Shown: piece after piece, positions 1-7,621 of the stretch | Layout of the letters: each line of letters starts with the position of its first letter | Numbering within the stretch: the first letter of the stretch is position 1 | Origin: JAICSD01 sp035637115 | Lineage (GTDB): Bacteria; Acidobacteriota; Vicinamibacteria; Vicinamibacterales; 2-12-FULL-66-21 | Length of the DNA stretch: 54,467 bases | Reading direction: 5' to 3' | NCBI GenBank assembly: GCA_035637115.1 | Contig: DASPXV010000076.1 | Coordinates: 1 to 54,467, forward strand | Made by a program: the position numbers and the translations under genes | The notes under the pieces: generated by a model | The model's database searches: none | What the model saw: the letters and a program-made list of their open reading frames with translations, nothing else | Told to the model about the DNA's origin: nothing

Positions 1-776
1 ACCTTGCCCGCATCCTCGACCGTCGTGTGACTCTCGACGACATGCCTGCGCAACGCTGACCCCGGAGCACCTGGTGCGGCGGGCAGGTAGAGCGCTTCGT
101 GTACGAGAACATCCGCGTCGCGCGCGAGGCGCACGAGCGCATTGCAGGGGCGCGTGTCGCCCGAAATCACGATCGACCGATCGGGACAGTCGAACCTGTA
201 AGCGAATGCGAGCGGCACGAGTGGATGATCGACCACGGCGCAGGTCACCGTGACGCGGTCGTCCTTCAACACGAGCCCCGCCCGCCGGATTTCGTGCGCG
301 TGCACCAGCGGCCTGAGCGGGGGCCGTCCTTCGTCGCGCTCGCGCACCTTGAGATCCGGTTCGCTCATCTGGAAAAAGAGCTGAGTGATCCGGTTAAGCG
401 GTGGCGGTCCCCACGTGTCCACGCGCGTCGAGAGGCTGTCACCCCATTCGAGCAACAGCAGGTTGCCGTAATCCGCGTTGTGGTCCGAATGGTGATGCGT
501 GAGAAAGATATGTCTTAACGTACGGAACACGCCGGCGATCATCAGTTGCCGGGCCACTCCGTCGCCGCAGTCCACGACGTACCCGCGATCGCCGACGACA
601 ATCACCTGCGAGGGGCCCGAACGTGTCTTTTTCGGCGTTGGACCGCCGGCAGTTCCGAGAAGGATCAGGCGCGAGCTGAGAGGATCCGAAGGTGCTGAAG
701 GTCCTAAAGATGCTAATCGTGCTAAGGGTGCGAGTCCGAGGAGGGCGAGTTGATGGAGGATCTCGCGGCGGTGCAC
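1..776 (-). CDS. MBL-fold metallo-hydrolase, Tat-exported, 3' end outside window
   Basis: Metallo-beta-lactamase-fold hydrolase of the ribonuclease Z/arylsulfatase-like group; its C-terminus lies beyond the window, so about 258 residues are visible. The metal-binding signature LTHHHSDHN is at residues 92-100, preceded by a core strand with VVDCGDG. Further on, ISGDTRP and LVHEALY fit the later metal-binding strands, and SHTTVEDAGK near the window edge is typical of this group. I chose the GTG at 776: it follows an in-frame TAG closely and gives MHRREILHQLALLGL, a twin-arginine-like leader, so export is inferred. Upstream by 14 bases lies a small coiled-coil gene on the same strand. Substrate cannot be told from sequence. 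Confidence 0.85.
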   Translation of the reverse strand, partial: MHRREILHQLALLGLAPLARLASLGPSAPSDPLSSRLILLGTAGGPTPKKTRSGPSQVIVVGDRGYVVDCGDGVARQLMIAGVFRTLRHIFLTHHHSDHNADYGNLLLLEWGDSLSTRVDTWGPPPLNRITQLFFQMSEPDLKVRERDEGRPPLRPLVHAHEIRRAGLVLKDDRVTVTCAVVDHPLVPLAFAYRFDCPDRSIVISGDTRPCNALVRLARDADVLVHEALYLPAAPGAPGSALRRHVVESHTTVEDAGK

Positions 777-790
777 GCCGCGATTCTACG

Positions 791-1027
791 TCAGCGTTTT
801 CTGCGCGGTCGTGGCGCGCGCTTCGGAGGGTCAGGCTTCTTCTCGTCGGCGCTTGCGGGAACGCCGGGCGTGCTGGGCCAGGAGTGGCGGTGAAGAAAGG
901 CGCGCGCCGGGTTCGCCTTGGGCGGCGCCACCATGTTCCGCAGCTCGTGTCGCAGCGTGCGAAGCTCGTCCGTGAGGACGCGAAGTTCCGCTTTGATATC
1001 GTCCTCGTTTTTCCAGTCGTCACTCAT
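791..1027 (-). CDS. small hypothetical coiled-coil protein with basic tail
   Basis: A 78-residue protein starting MSDDWKNEDD. Residues 5-32 are a charged amphipathic helix (DDIKAELRVLTDELRTLRHEL) likely to form a coiled coil. The remainder is proline-rich and strongly basic, ending PRPRRKR. I do not recognise a family. An in-frame ATG at 1051 would add eight residues, but the 1027 ATG gives the more protein-like N-terminus. It sits 14 bases upstream of the MBL-fold gene on the same strand, so the two are probably co-transcribed. The basic tail could bind nucleic acid or membrane phosphate, which is only a guess. Confidence 0.6.
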   Translation of the reverse strand: MSDDWKNEDDIKAELRVLTDELRTLRHELRNMVAPPKANPARAFLHRHSWPSTPGVPASADEKKPDPPKRAPRPRRKR

Positions 1028-2112
1028 GGAATGACGACTGTGTAAGCACAATTAGTGCCGTCCAAAGCGCTGACGGAACTGGAGTTGTTGCGTTCAGCGC
1101 GGTGTCCGGTTCGACTTCAAGACTTTACCCATCGTGTTGCGTGGCAATGCATGCGTGACGGAGAGGCGACGCGGGATCTTGTAGGGCGCGAGCCGCGTCT
1201 TCGCCCAGCGCTGCAGGTCTTCGAGCGTCAGCGACGCCCCTTCCGCGAGCTCTACCGTGGCCTCGACACGCTCGCCCCATTCCTCATCCGGAGCACCGGT
1301 CACCGCGCAATCGCGGACGGCGGGATGCGCGCGAAGCGCGTCCTCGATTTCCAGCGCCGACACCTTGTAGCCGCCGGTCTTGATGATGTCCACGCTGCGG
1401 CGCCCGAGGAGTCGATAGGCGCCGTCCTCGAGGATGGCCACGTCGCCGGTGCGAAACCACCCGTCGTGGAACGCCTCCCGCGTTTCGTCGGGCCGGCCCC
1501 AGTACTCGAGGAACACGCCAGGGCCGCGGACCTCGATCTCGTCGTCTATCAACCGGACCATGACGCCGGGGAGCGGCGTACCTACGAAGCCCGGCCGCCG
1601 CTGGCCGTGCAACGGATTCGAGAGCGCCATCCCGAGCTCCGTCATGCCGTATCGTTCGAGCAGCGTGTATCCGGTGATCGCCTGCCATCGTTCGAGCGTT
1701 GCGCGCGGCAATGCCGCGGATCCCGACATCATGAGGCGCACTTGCCGCGCCCCTTCCGATCGCGCGCGCTGCACCTGCGGTGGCGCCGCGTCCCACGAGG
1801 CGATCAGCCGGTGATAGATCGTCGGGACCGCCGAGAACACGGTGATTTCGCCGGAGGTCAATCGTTCCCAGGTCGGCTCGGTCTCGAACTGCGGAAGGAT
1901 CTCGCAGCTTGCCCCTGCGGCGAGCGCGCAGCCGACGACGTTGATGATTCCGTGGACGTGGTGGAGCGGCAGCACGGACAAGGCGCGGTCCTCAGCGGTC
2001 CAGCCCCACGCCTCGATGAGGGAGCCAATCTGCGCCGCCATGTTGGCGTGCGTCATGACGACGCCTTTCGGCTTGCCCGTCGTCCCGCTGGTGTAGAGGA
2101 TCATCGCGCGGC

Positions 2113-2137
2113 GAAAACGGGGACAGTCCCCGTTTTC
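2113..2137. repeat. palindromic repeat, copy 1, inside the acyl-CoA synthetase gene
   Basis: A near-perfect palindrome with 12-base arms around a single central base: GAAAACGGGGAC, A, GTCCCCGTTTTC. Read on the minus strand it encodes an ENGDCPRF peptide. A second copy lies about 60 bases away in the same gene. The arms are far longer than chance allows. Confidence 0.9.
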
Positions 2138-2194
2138 CGTTTTTTCGACAACACCCCTCGAATCGGCAAGTCTCTGCGGCTCACCGACTTCGCC

Positions 2195-2218
2195 GAAACG
2201 GGGACTGTCCCCGTTTTC
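2195..2218. repeat. palindromic repeat, copy 2, inside the acyl-CoA synthetase gene
   Basis: Second copy of the GGGGAC/GTCCCC palindrome, with arms GAAACGGGGAC and GTCCCCGTTTTC around a central T. Read on the minus strand it encodes ENGDSPRF. The roughly 57 bases between the copies keep the frame open, so the whole insertion reads through. Confidence 0.9.
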
Positions 2219-2651
2219 TGAGTCGCCCGCGAGGAGGTTGGGAGTACGCAGAAACTGCGCGCCGATGGCGGTCGCGATTGGTTCGAGCGCCTCCGCCTGG
2301 CGGCCGCTGCCGACCACGATCGACGCGCCCGAATCGCGAATGACGTGTTCGAGCTCAGCGGGCGGATGCGAAACGGCGAGGGGAACGGCCACGCCGCCCG
2401 CGAGCCAGATGCCGCGCGCGATCGCGACGTGCGCGAAGGTCGGAGGGACAAGAAAGGCGACGCGCTGTTCGAGCAAGTCGCCCCCTTTTCCCGCGAGCTC
2501 GGAAGCGACCCGCGCGGCGGTCTCCGCGAGATCGAAATAGGAGAAGACCCCGTCGGCGGCAACGATGGCGAGTCGGTCGGTAGCGATGGAGCATTGTCAC
2601 TGCAAGCCGGCCCTGTTCGTCAACCACTCGCCCATCGCGAGGTCGGAGGTC

Positions 2652-2684
2652 GGCTTGCCCGCCGTAACCTTGGCGGAGGCGGGA
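2652..2684 (-). repeat. copy of the 37-bp intergenic repeat, inverted
   Basis: This 33-base stretch is the reverse complement of the unit found in tandem at 4184-4295 (CGCCAAGG[C/T]TACGGCGGGCAAG core), with a single C/T difference in the core. It sits between the damaged start of the acyl-CoA synthetase gene and the end of the alpha/beta hydrolase gene. Confidence 0.85.
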
Positions 2685-2702
2685 GATTCGAGCTTCGAGG
2701 TT

Positions 2703-3533
2703 CTAGCGCTTGCGCGGCAGTTGCTGGATGAACCTGTCGATGGCGGCCCAGTAGGCCGCGGTATCCGGTGCGACGGCGTCGTTGTGATCGCCCCCTTTGA
2801 TGATCACGAACTCCTTCGGCGCGGTGATGTTCTCGAATAATTCCCGACCGAGGGGGAACGGGATAACGGTATCGCGGTCGCCATGCATGACGAGCACTGG
2901 CGCGCCCGCGCGATTCAGGAACTCGCCCGCCGGAAATCGATAGCTCGCAAGCAGAGAGAGCAGGGCCAGCACGGGCGATCCGCGAACCGCGGCGCGTGCG
3001 TTCGCAAATCCTGCCTCGATGGGGATGATGCCGTCCGGCTTGCGCAGCGTGGCGGCGTACGCGGCCATCGACGCGCCCAGCGATCGTCCCCAGTAGATCA
3101 ACGGCATAGCGGACGCGTTGTCCGGCCATGCCTGCGCGACTGTTGCTTCAACGTCGCGGTAGAGACCTTGCTCCGTGGGCCGTCCCGTGCTCATGCCGTA
3201 GCCGCGATAATCGATTGCCACGATCGAATAACCGCGCCGCGCGATGGCGGCGACGATCGGCGCCCAGTTGGACAGGTTGCCGCCGTTGCCATGGAAGTAG
3301 ACGATGCGTGCGCGCGGCGCCGGCGCGTCCATACGCCATGCGCGAAGCTTCTCGCCATCGCGCGTGTCGATCGTCACCGCCTCGAAGGCCACGCCGAAAT
3401 CGCGCGGCGTCTCGGTCTCGCCGGCGAATGGAAAAAACACCATGCGCGGTTCGACCCACCGCACCAGCACAGCGAGCCCGACGGTGACGAGAACGAGCGC
3501 AATCAGCAGCCACATCAGGAGACGTCGTCTCAC
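2703..3533 (-). CDS. membrane-anchored alpha/beta hydrolase, BEM46-like
   Basis: Alpha/beta-hydrolase-fold serine hydrolase of 276 residues. A single N-terminal membrane segment (about residues 4-25, LLMWLLIALVLVTVGLAVLV) is followed by the fold: the oxyanion region YFHGNGGNLSNW, the nucleophile elbow WGRSLGAS, the acid in VMHGDRDTVIP, and the catalytic histidine in KGGDHND. The length and VFFPFAGE-type linker match the BEM46/YfhR family, whose substrates are mostly unknown. Catalysis is probably outside the cytoplasm, tethered to the inner membrane. It is divergent from the tRNA-Leu gene and upstream of the acyl-CoA synthetase on the same strand, with a repeat between. I see no functional link between the two. 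Confidence 0.9.
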   Translation of the reverse strand: MRRRLLMWLLIALVLVTVGLAVLVRWVEPRMVFFPFAGETETPRDFGVAFEAVTIDTRDGEKLRAWRMDAPAPRARIVYFHGNGGNLSNWAPIVAAIARRGYSIVAIDYRGYGMSTGRPTEQGLYRDVEATVAQAWPDNASAMPLIYWGRSLGASMAAYAATLRKPDGIIPIEAGFANARAAVRGSPVLALLSLLASYRFPAGEFLNRAGAPVLVMHGDRDTVIPFPLGRELFENITAPKEFVIIKGGDHNDAVAPDTAAYWAAIDRFIQQLPRKR

Positions 3534-3551
3534 GGAACGGCCATTCTGCGC

Positions 3552-3557
3552 TATACT
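3552..3557 (+). promoter_or_regulatory. possible -10 box for tRNA-Leu
   Basis: TATACT lies 35 bases before the mature tRNA 5' end, a plausible position for a tRNA promoter. No good TTGACA-like hexamer is visible 16-18 bases upstream. Confidence 0.4.
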
Positions 3558-3591
3558 CGATGGTTCAGGCCAGTCGTTTCACCCTCTTCGT

Positions 3592-3678
3592 GCGGAAGTG
3601 GCGGAACTGGCAGACGCGCAAGCCTCAGGAGCTTGTTGCCGCAAGGCAGTGAAGGTTCAAATCCTTTCTTCCGCACCA
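3592..3678 (+). tRNA. tRNA-Leu (anticodon CAG)
   Basis: An 87-base class II tRNA. The acceptor arms GCGGAAG and CTTCCGC pair perfectly. The anticodon stem CAAGC/GCTTG encloses the loop CTCAGGA, giving anticodon CAG, which reads the CTG leucine codon frequent in this GC-rich genome. The long variable arm (about TGCCGCAAGGCA) is typical of tRNA-Leu. The T-loop is TTCAAAT and the CCA end is encoded. A 17-base inverted repeat begins exactly at its 3' end. Confidence 0.96.
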
Positions 3679-3771
3679 CTCGACTCGGCGCTTCGCGCCT
3701 CGCTCGTGGCAGGCCACGCGCGCAGGGTGAGTGGCACTCCGATTCAGGCGCGCACGCCGAGTCGAGTGGTG
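3674..3771. repeat. 17-bp inverted repeat starting at the tRNA-Leu 3' end
   Basis: The arm at 3674-3690 (CACCACTCGACTCGGCG) is the exact reverse complement of 3755-3771, with 64 bases between. The left arm begins with the last bases and CCA end of the tRNA. The right arm lies inside the N-terminal codons of the GIY-YIG frame. It could form a long-loop hairpin or mark an old integration at the tRNA. Confidence 0.85.
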
Positions 3772-4120
3772 TCCCGAGCGAGCGATCCCATCTCCTTCAC
3801 GCGAGTCGAGGGACATTCCTGTCCCGTATGATTCTTCAACCTTTGTCTATATTCTCCGCTGCGCTGACGGTACTTGCTACGTCGGACATGCCGCAGATCT
3901 CGCGGCGCGAGAGCGTCAGCACAACGATGGCACTGCAGCGCAATATCCGGCGGTTCGCCGACCAGTAACACTCGTCTACTCGGAGGAAATTCCCTCAACG
4001 ACTGCGGCTATCCGGCGCGAACGACAAATAAAACATTGCAGCGGACAGAAGAAGGCCGCTCTCGTCGCGGGGGATTTGACAAGGCTAGATACCTTAGGTC
4101 GCAGGCGAGGCCGTCGCTGA
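3731..4120 (+). CDS. GIY-YIG domain nuclease-like protein
   Basis: A single GIY-YIG domain protein of the small UPF0213/YhbQ type. The core begins FVYILRCADGTCYVGHA, followed by the conserved arginine and HN pair in ARERQHNDG, and IKHCSGQKKAALVAGDL, which matches the family's C-terminal basic helix. The domain spans about residues 37-115. Such proteins carry a nuclease fold; cellular roles are poorly known. The only in-frame start is a GTG at 3731, giving a 35-residue extension that reads through the inverted repeat and does not look like family sequence. The native 5' end may therefore be lost, leaving expression uncertain. It lies directly downstream of tRNA-Leu. Confidence 0.65.
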   Translation: MALRFRRARRVEWCPERAIPSPSRESRDIPVPYDSSTFVYILRCADGTCYVGHAADLAARERQHNDGTAAQYPAVRRPVTLVYSEEIPSTTAAIRRERQIKHCSGQKKAALVAGDLTRLDTLGRRRGRR

Positions 4121-4130
4121 CCGCGTCACG

Positions 4131-4180
4131 TCCAAGCTCGAACCTCGAACCTCGAACCCCGAACCCCGAAGCTCCAACCT
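4131..4180 (+). repeat. short 'tcgaacc' tandem tract
   Basis: A run of near-identical heptamers (CTCGAAC, CTCGAAC, CTCGAAC, CCCGAAC, CCCGAAG) fills the first part of the gap between the GIY-YIG gene and the DUF2264 gene. It is not coding on either strand by appearance. Similar AGCTTCGAGGTTC sequence occurs at about 2690-2703 beside the other copy of the 37-bp repeat. Confidence 0.7.
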
Positions 4181-4183
4181 GTC

Positions 4184-4295
4184 AAGGCTACGGCGGGCAA
4201 GCGAACATCCCGCCTTCGCCGAGGCTACGGCGGGCAAGCGAACATCCCGCCTCCGCCAAGGCTACGGCGGCAAGCGGACATCGGACATGCGGTCA
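4184..4295 (+). repeat. 37-bp tandem repeat, about three copies
   Basis: Units start at GGCTACGG at 4186, 4223 and 4260, an exact 37-base period. The first two units (GGCTACGGCGGGCAAGCGAA, then CATCCCGCCT[T/C]CGCC) differ by a few bases; the third is degenerate and shortened (GGCTACGGCGGCAAGCGGAC). One more copy lies inverted at 2652-2684. No cas genes are seen and there is no spacer variation between units, so this is not a CRISPR. Confidence 0.9.
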
Positions 4296-4301
4296 AGCCA
4301 A

Positions 4302-5534
4302 CTACGTCGTCAGTGCGTGATCGATCGGGAATGCCTGTCCCGACCAGGCGCGTTGCGAGGTCCACGGCTCAGCGGGCGCGGACCAGAACGGATCCGCCGC
4401 CGGAAGTCCGAGCGGCAGAAAGGCGACCGCGCAGAGATACAGCGATCCCGTCGAGATGTAGGTCTCCCCGACGCCGGGTTGATGGCCACAGAAACCAATC
4501 CGCAGCCATCCCGCCTCATCAAACGTCCCGGGTGCGTCGAGCGTGCGCCGGATCACGGCGGTCAGCGCGCCGCGCACCTGCGCGGGAGAGACACGCTCCG
4601 GCAGCGCGTGCCGCAGCGCAGATTGCGCGAGCAGGTGAAACGCACCGCAGCGATAGGCGAGCGAGCGGCCGATCGGTGGAAAGCTGCCGTCGGGCGCGAT
4701 CAGCCGTTCCTGGACCGCCGCATAGCGCCGCGCGCGTTCTTCGGCCCGCGGTGCGAGCGCTTTCCATCCTGCCTGCGTGTCGCGAAACACGTCGAGCACG
4801 TCGAGCAGCATCGGGTGAATGACGAAGCTGTTGTAGTAGTCCCAGTGGAACGTGGGACCGTCGCCGTATGCGCCGTCTCCCTTGTACCAGGCGTCGTGCT
4901 GGCGTAGCGCGTAATCCACGCGGACGAGATCCGGACGCGCGCCCAGCGCAGAAAGTCCCGCTTCCACCATCGCCGAAAAGAGCAGCCAGTTGTTGTAGCC
5001 CGGCGAGATCGCCCGCGTGGATTCGAGCGCGGCGACGAGATTGCGCGAGGTCCGCGCGTCGAGCGCGCCAAGCATGCTTCGCCGCGCGCGGAGCAGGCCT
5101 TGCGCGAGGAACGCCGTATCGACGAGCGGCTGGCTGTTGCGCGTGAAGTTCAGGAAGTCCGGCGACGCGGGATCGACCGCCTTGTCGATTGCCGCGCACG
5201 CAAGCTTCGCGTAGTCTGCGCGCGAGCGCCCCTCGGCGGATTCGTCAGCGCCGAGCTCCAGCCAGGGCGCGATGCCCGCGAGCAAACGACCGAGCGCCTC
5301 GAGGTGGGTGACCGCGGCGCGATTCGCGCCCGCGCTCTGTTCGACCGGCATCCGCGCGCGCAACGTGCCGTTCGCGAGGTTCTTCAGGACCGGATCGCTC
5401 AGCCGACGGACCATCTCGATCCAGTACTGGCGCCCCGCTGCAGCCGGTTGCGCACGCCGCGCAGCAGAATTCAGAACGCCCGCGGGGACCGCCGCGATCG
5501 CGGCCATGGACTGCAGAAGCTCACGACGATTCAT
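4302..5534 (-). CDS. DUF2264 domain protein, Tat-exported
   Basis: A 410-residue DUF2264 protein with a twin-arginine leader (MNRRELLQSMAAIAAVPAGV, residues 1-20). The body is an alpha/alpha-barrel-like helical fold with family motifs GYNNWLLFSAMVEAGL, WYKGDGAYGDGPTFHWDYYNSFVIHPM and DGSFPPIGRSLAYRCGAF. Family members often sit in polysaccharide-use clusters and are suspected carbohydrate-active enzymes, but no activity is established from sequence. It is monocistronic here; its 3' end abuts the 37-bp repeat array, and its start is divergent from the pilin gene, about 155 bases away. Periplasmic location is inferred from the leader. Confidence 0.85.
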   Translation of the reverse strand: MNRRELLQSMAAIAAVPAGVLNSAARRAQPAAAGRQYWIEMVRRLSDPVLKNLANGTLRARMPVEQSAGANRAAVTHLEALGRLLAGIAPWLELGADESAEGRSRADYAKLACAAIDKAVDPASPDFLNFTRNSQPLVDTAFLAQGLLRARRSMLGALDARTSRNLVAALESTRAISPGYNNWLLFSAMVEAGLSALGARPDLVRVDYALRQHDAWYKGDGAYGDGPTFHWDYYNSFVIHPMLLDVLDVFRDTQAGWKALAPRAEERARRYAAVQERLIAPDGSFPPIGRSLAYRCGAFHLLAQSALRHALPERVSPAQVRGALTAVIRRTLDAPGTFDEAGWLRIGFCGHQPGVGETYISTGSLYLCAVAFLPLGLPAADPFWSAPAEPWTSQRAWSGQAFPIDHALTT

Positions 5535-5631
5535 TTGTCACTCCGACAAAATTTGTCACCCGATGCGCCCCGGTCTGTCATGCAACTGCCTGTACGTGCG
5601 GTAATTTTGCACGACTTGGGGTGCGTCAGAC

Positions 5632-5647
5632 TGGCACTCCGGTTGCT
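5632..5647 (+). promoter_or_regulatory. sigma-54 (-24/-12) promoter for the pilin gene
   Basis: TGGCAC, five bases, TTGCT matches the RpoN consensus TGGCACGNNNNTTGCW at all key positions. The GG and GC doublets are separated by exactly ten bases. It lies 43 bases upstream of the pilin ATG. RpoN control of pilA is well known in several phyla, which supports the call. Confidence 0.8.
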
Positions 5648-5689
5648 GTTCTGCCCATCATCCGTCGATAACCGGAACGAGACCAGTCA

Positions 5690-6211
5690 ATGAGAGTGCG
5701 CACGTCGAAAGGTTTTACCCTCATCGAGCTGCTGATTGTGGTGGCGATCATCGGCATCATCGCCGCGATCGCCGTTCCCGGACTAATCCGTGCGCGCATC
5801 TCGGGCAACGAAGCCTGGGCCATCGGATCGCTTCGCGCCATCAGCAGCGCACAGGGGACCTTCGCCGCCAGTTGCGCGAGCGGCAAGTATGCACAGTCCC
5901 TCGATATTCTCGGCACCGGACCGTCAGGCGGTTCCGCGTTTCTCAGTCCCGATCTGGCGCAAGCGCCGAGTGCGGTGAAGAGCGGTTACAGCCTGTCGAT
6001 GAGCGGCACCGCGGCCACCGGCACCACCGCATGCAACGGCGCGACGAATCTCTCGTCAGGGTTTCACGCGTGGGCGGATCCGATTGCCGTCACCACCGGC
6101 AACCGGCACTTCTTCATCAACACGACCGGCACCGTGTGGCAGGCGACGACTGCGATCGGCGCCGCCGGCAGCGACAGCGCCGCGCCGTCGGGCGGCACGC
6201 CCATCCAGTAA
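5690..6211 (+). CDS. type IV pilin / prepilin-like protein
   Basis: A 173-residue prepilin. A short basic leader (MRVRTSKG) is followed by the cleavage site G|FTLIE and the hydrophobic N-terminal helix FTLIELLIVVAIIGIIAAIA, with the conserved Glu at mature position 5. The C-terminal half is small-residue-rich, with a cysteine pair (AASCASGKY ... TTACNGAT) that could form a disulfide loop. This is an assembled surface fibre subunit or pseudopilin processed by PilD. The FTLIELLIVVAIIGIIAAIA plus RARISGNE region resembles the short pilins of Acidobacteria and Deltaproteobacteria. No other pilus genes are near, so it is either the major pilin encoded alone or an accessory pilin. Confidence 0.9.
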   Translation: MRVRTSKGFTLIELLIVVAIIGIIAAIAVPGLIRARISGNEAWAIGSLRAISSAQGTFAASCASGKYAQSLDILGTGPSGGSAFLSPDLAQAPSAVKSGYSLSMSGTAATGTTACNGATNLSSGFHAWADPIAVTTGNRHFFINTTGTVWQATTAIGAAGSDSAAPSGGTPIQ

Positions 6212-6249
6212 TTCATCCCGCTCGAGCTCCGGGTCGCGGGCAGCCGTTG

Positions 6250-6255
6250 TAGGAT
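6250..6255 (+). promoter_or_regulatory. possible leaderless -10 (TAGGAT) for the beta-propeller gene
   Basis: A TANNNT hexamer ends five bases before the ATG at 6261 and no Shine-Dalgarno sequence is visible, as expected for a leaderless transcript. This is a weak call taken alone. Confidence 0.3.
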
Positions 6256-6260
6256 GCGCC

Positions 6261-7621
6261 ATGCGCCGCATCCTTCCGGCCGTCTTTCTCCTGGTTGCAA
6301 CCACTCTCACGCACACGCGCGCGTCGAACGCGCCGCGACCGGGCGTCGATTGGCCACAGTTCCGCGGCATTTCCGCCGGCGGAATCGCAGAAGGCTTCTC
6401 GATTCCCGCGACGTGGAACGCCGCGAATAACACAAACGTCGCGTGGAAGACGCCGATCCCCGGACTCGGACTCTCGAGCCCAGTTGTATGGGGCGACACC
6501 GTCTTCGTGTCCACGTCGATCAGCGGCAAGACGGACGCGAACCTGAAAGTCGGCTTATACGGGGACATCTCGCCGGTGCAGGACGACACAGTGCACGAGT
6601 GGCGTGTGTACGCACTCGACAAGAAATCCGGAAAGATTAAGTGGCAGCAGACGACCTACACCGGTGTGCCGAAGATCAAGCGCCACATGAAAAACAGCCA
6701 CGCGAACTCGACCCTCGCCACTGACGGGGAACGCGTCATTGCGTTCTTCGGTTCCGAGGGACTGTACGCGTACGACATGAAGGGAAACTCCTCTGGAAGA
6801 AGGATCTCGGCGTACTTGACGCCGGCTTCTACAGGGTGCCCGAGGCGCAATGGGAGACGGGCAGCTCGCCGGTGCTGCATGACGGCATGGTGATCATCCA
6901 GGCGGACGTGCAGAAAGGATCGTTCCTCGCGATGTTCGACGCGAAGGACGGCCGGGAGGTCTGGCGTATCGCACGCACGGATGTGCCCACGTGGAGCACG
7001 CCGACGATTCACGAAGTGAACGGCCGCACGCAGATCCTCGTCAACGGCATGCGTCACGTCGGCGCCTACGACTTCAAGACCGGCCAGGAGATCTGGAAGC
7101 TGTCAGGTGGCGGAGACATTCCGGTCCCGACTCCCGTAGTCAGCGACGGGCTCGTCTACATCACGAACGCGCATGGGCCACAGTCTCCCGTCTACGCCAT
7201 CAAGGAGACAGCGACCGGCGACGTGAGTCTCACGGCCGACGCGACCAGCAACGATCACGTCGTCTGGATGGCGCCTCGCAGTGGCGGCTATTTGTGCACG
7301 CCGCTCGTGTACCGCGGCCTCGTCTACATTGTCCGTTACAACGGCGTTCTCGCGGTGTTCGACGCGAAGACCGGCGAGAAGAAGTACGAAACACGACTCG
7401 CTGGCGCGACCTCGGCGTTCACCGCGTCGCCGGTCGCGAACGACGGGCGCGTGTTCATCGCGAGCGAGGACGGACAGGTCTTCGTGATCGCCGCCGGACC
7501 GAAATACGAGGTCGTGGCGATGAACGAGATGTCCACGCCGATCCTGGCCACACCCGCCTTGACCGAAGGCCGGATGCTGCTTCGCACGCAGGATCAGATC
7601 ATGGCAATCGGCAGCAAATAG
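6261..7621 (+). pseudogene. PQQ-binding-like beta-propeller repeat protein, one-base frameshift
   Basis: A secreted beta-propeller protein split by a one-base deletion. The first frame starts at 6261 with a signal peptide (MRRILPAVFLLVATTLTHTRA) and runs through WPQFRGI ... WKTPIPGLGLSSPVVWG, and on to YAYDMKG. The second frame resumes with KLLWKKDLGVLDAGFYRVPE and continues to a TAG at 7621 through repeats such as GREVWRI, GQEIWKLSGGGDIPVP and GEKKYETRLAG. The break is at about 6783, where GG-AAA replaces an expected GGN-AAA. Full length would be about 453 residues, normal for this family, whose members are usually periplasmic and of unknown ligand. Either the gene is dead or the base is a sequencing error; both halves are otherwise intact. 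Confidence 0.85.

Larger units (their letters stand above)
1094..2635 (-). pseudogene. MatB-like malonyl/acyl-CoA synthetase, start interrupted by TGA and carrying a repeat insertion
   Basis: ANL-superfamily acyl-CoA synthetase most like malonyl-CoA synthetase MatB (malonate + CoA + ATP to malonyl-CoA). It shows the P-loop LYTSGTTGKPKG, RYGMTELGMALSNP, the hinge RTGDVAILEDGAYRLLGR, and a C-terminal GKVLKSN with the adenylation lysine. The natural start appears to be the ATG at 2635 (MGEWLTNRAGLQ), in frame with the body, but codon 13 (2599-2597) is TGA. No normal start codon follows until a TTG at 2476, which lies inside the conserved N-terminal domain. About 35 extra residues (ENGDSPRF ... 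ENGDCPRF) just before the P-loop come from two palindromic repeats. A sequencing error could explain the stop; otherwise the gene is degraded or starts at a poor codon. Confidence 0.7.

Noticed and set aside
1055..2221. Long plus-strand open frame opposite the acyl-CoA synthetase
   Set aside because: It is Arg/His/Asp-rich, shows no domain, and mirrors a clearly recognisable minus-strand enzyme; high GC opens such shadow frames.
4184..4295. CRISPR-like array
   Set aside because: The units are direct tandem copies with no variable spacers, only two or three copies, and no cas genes nearby.
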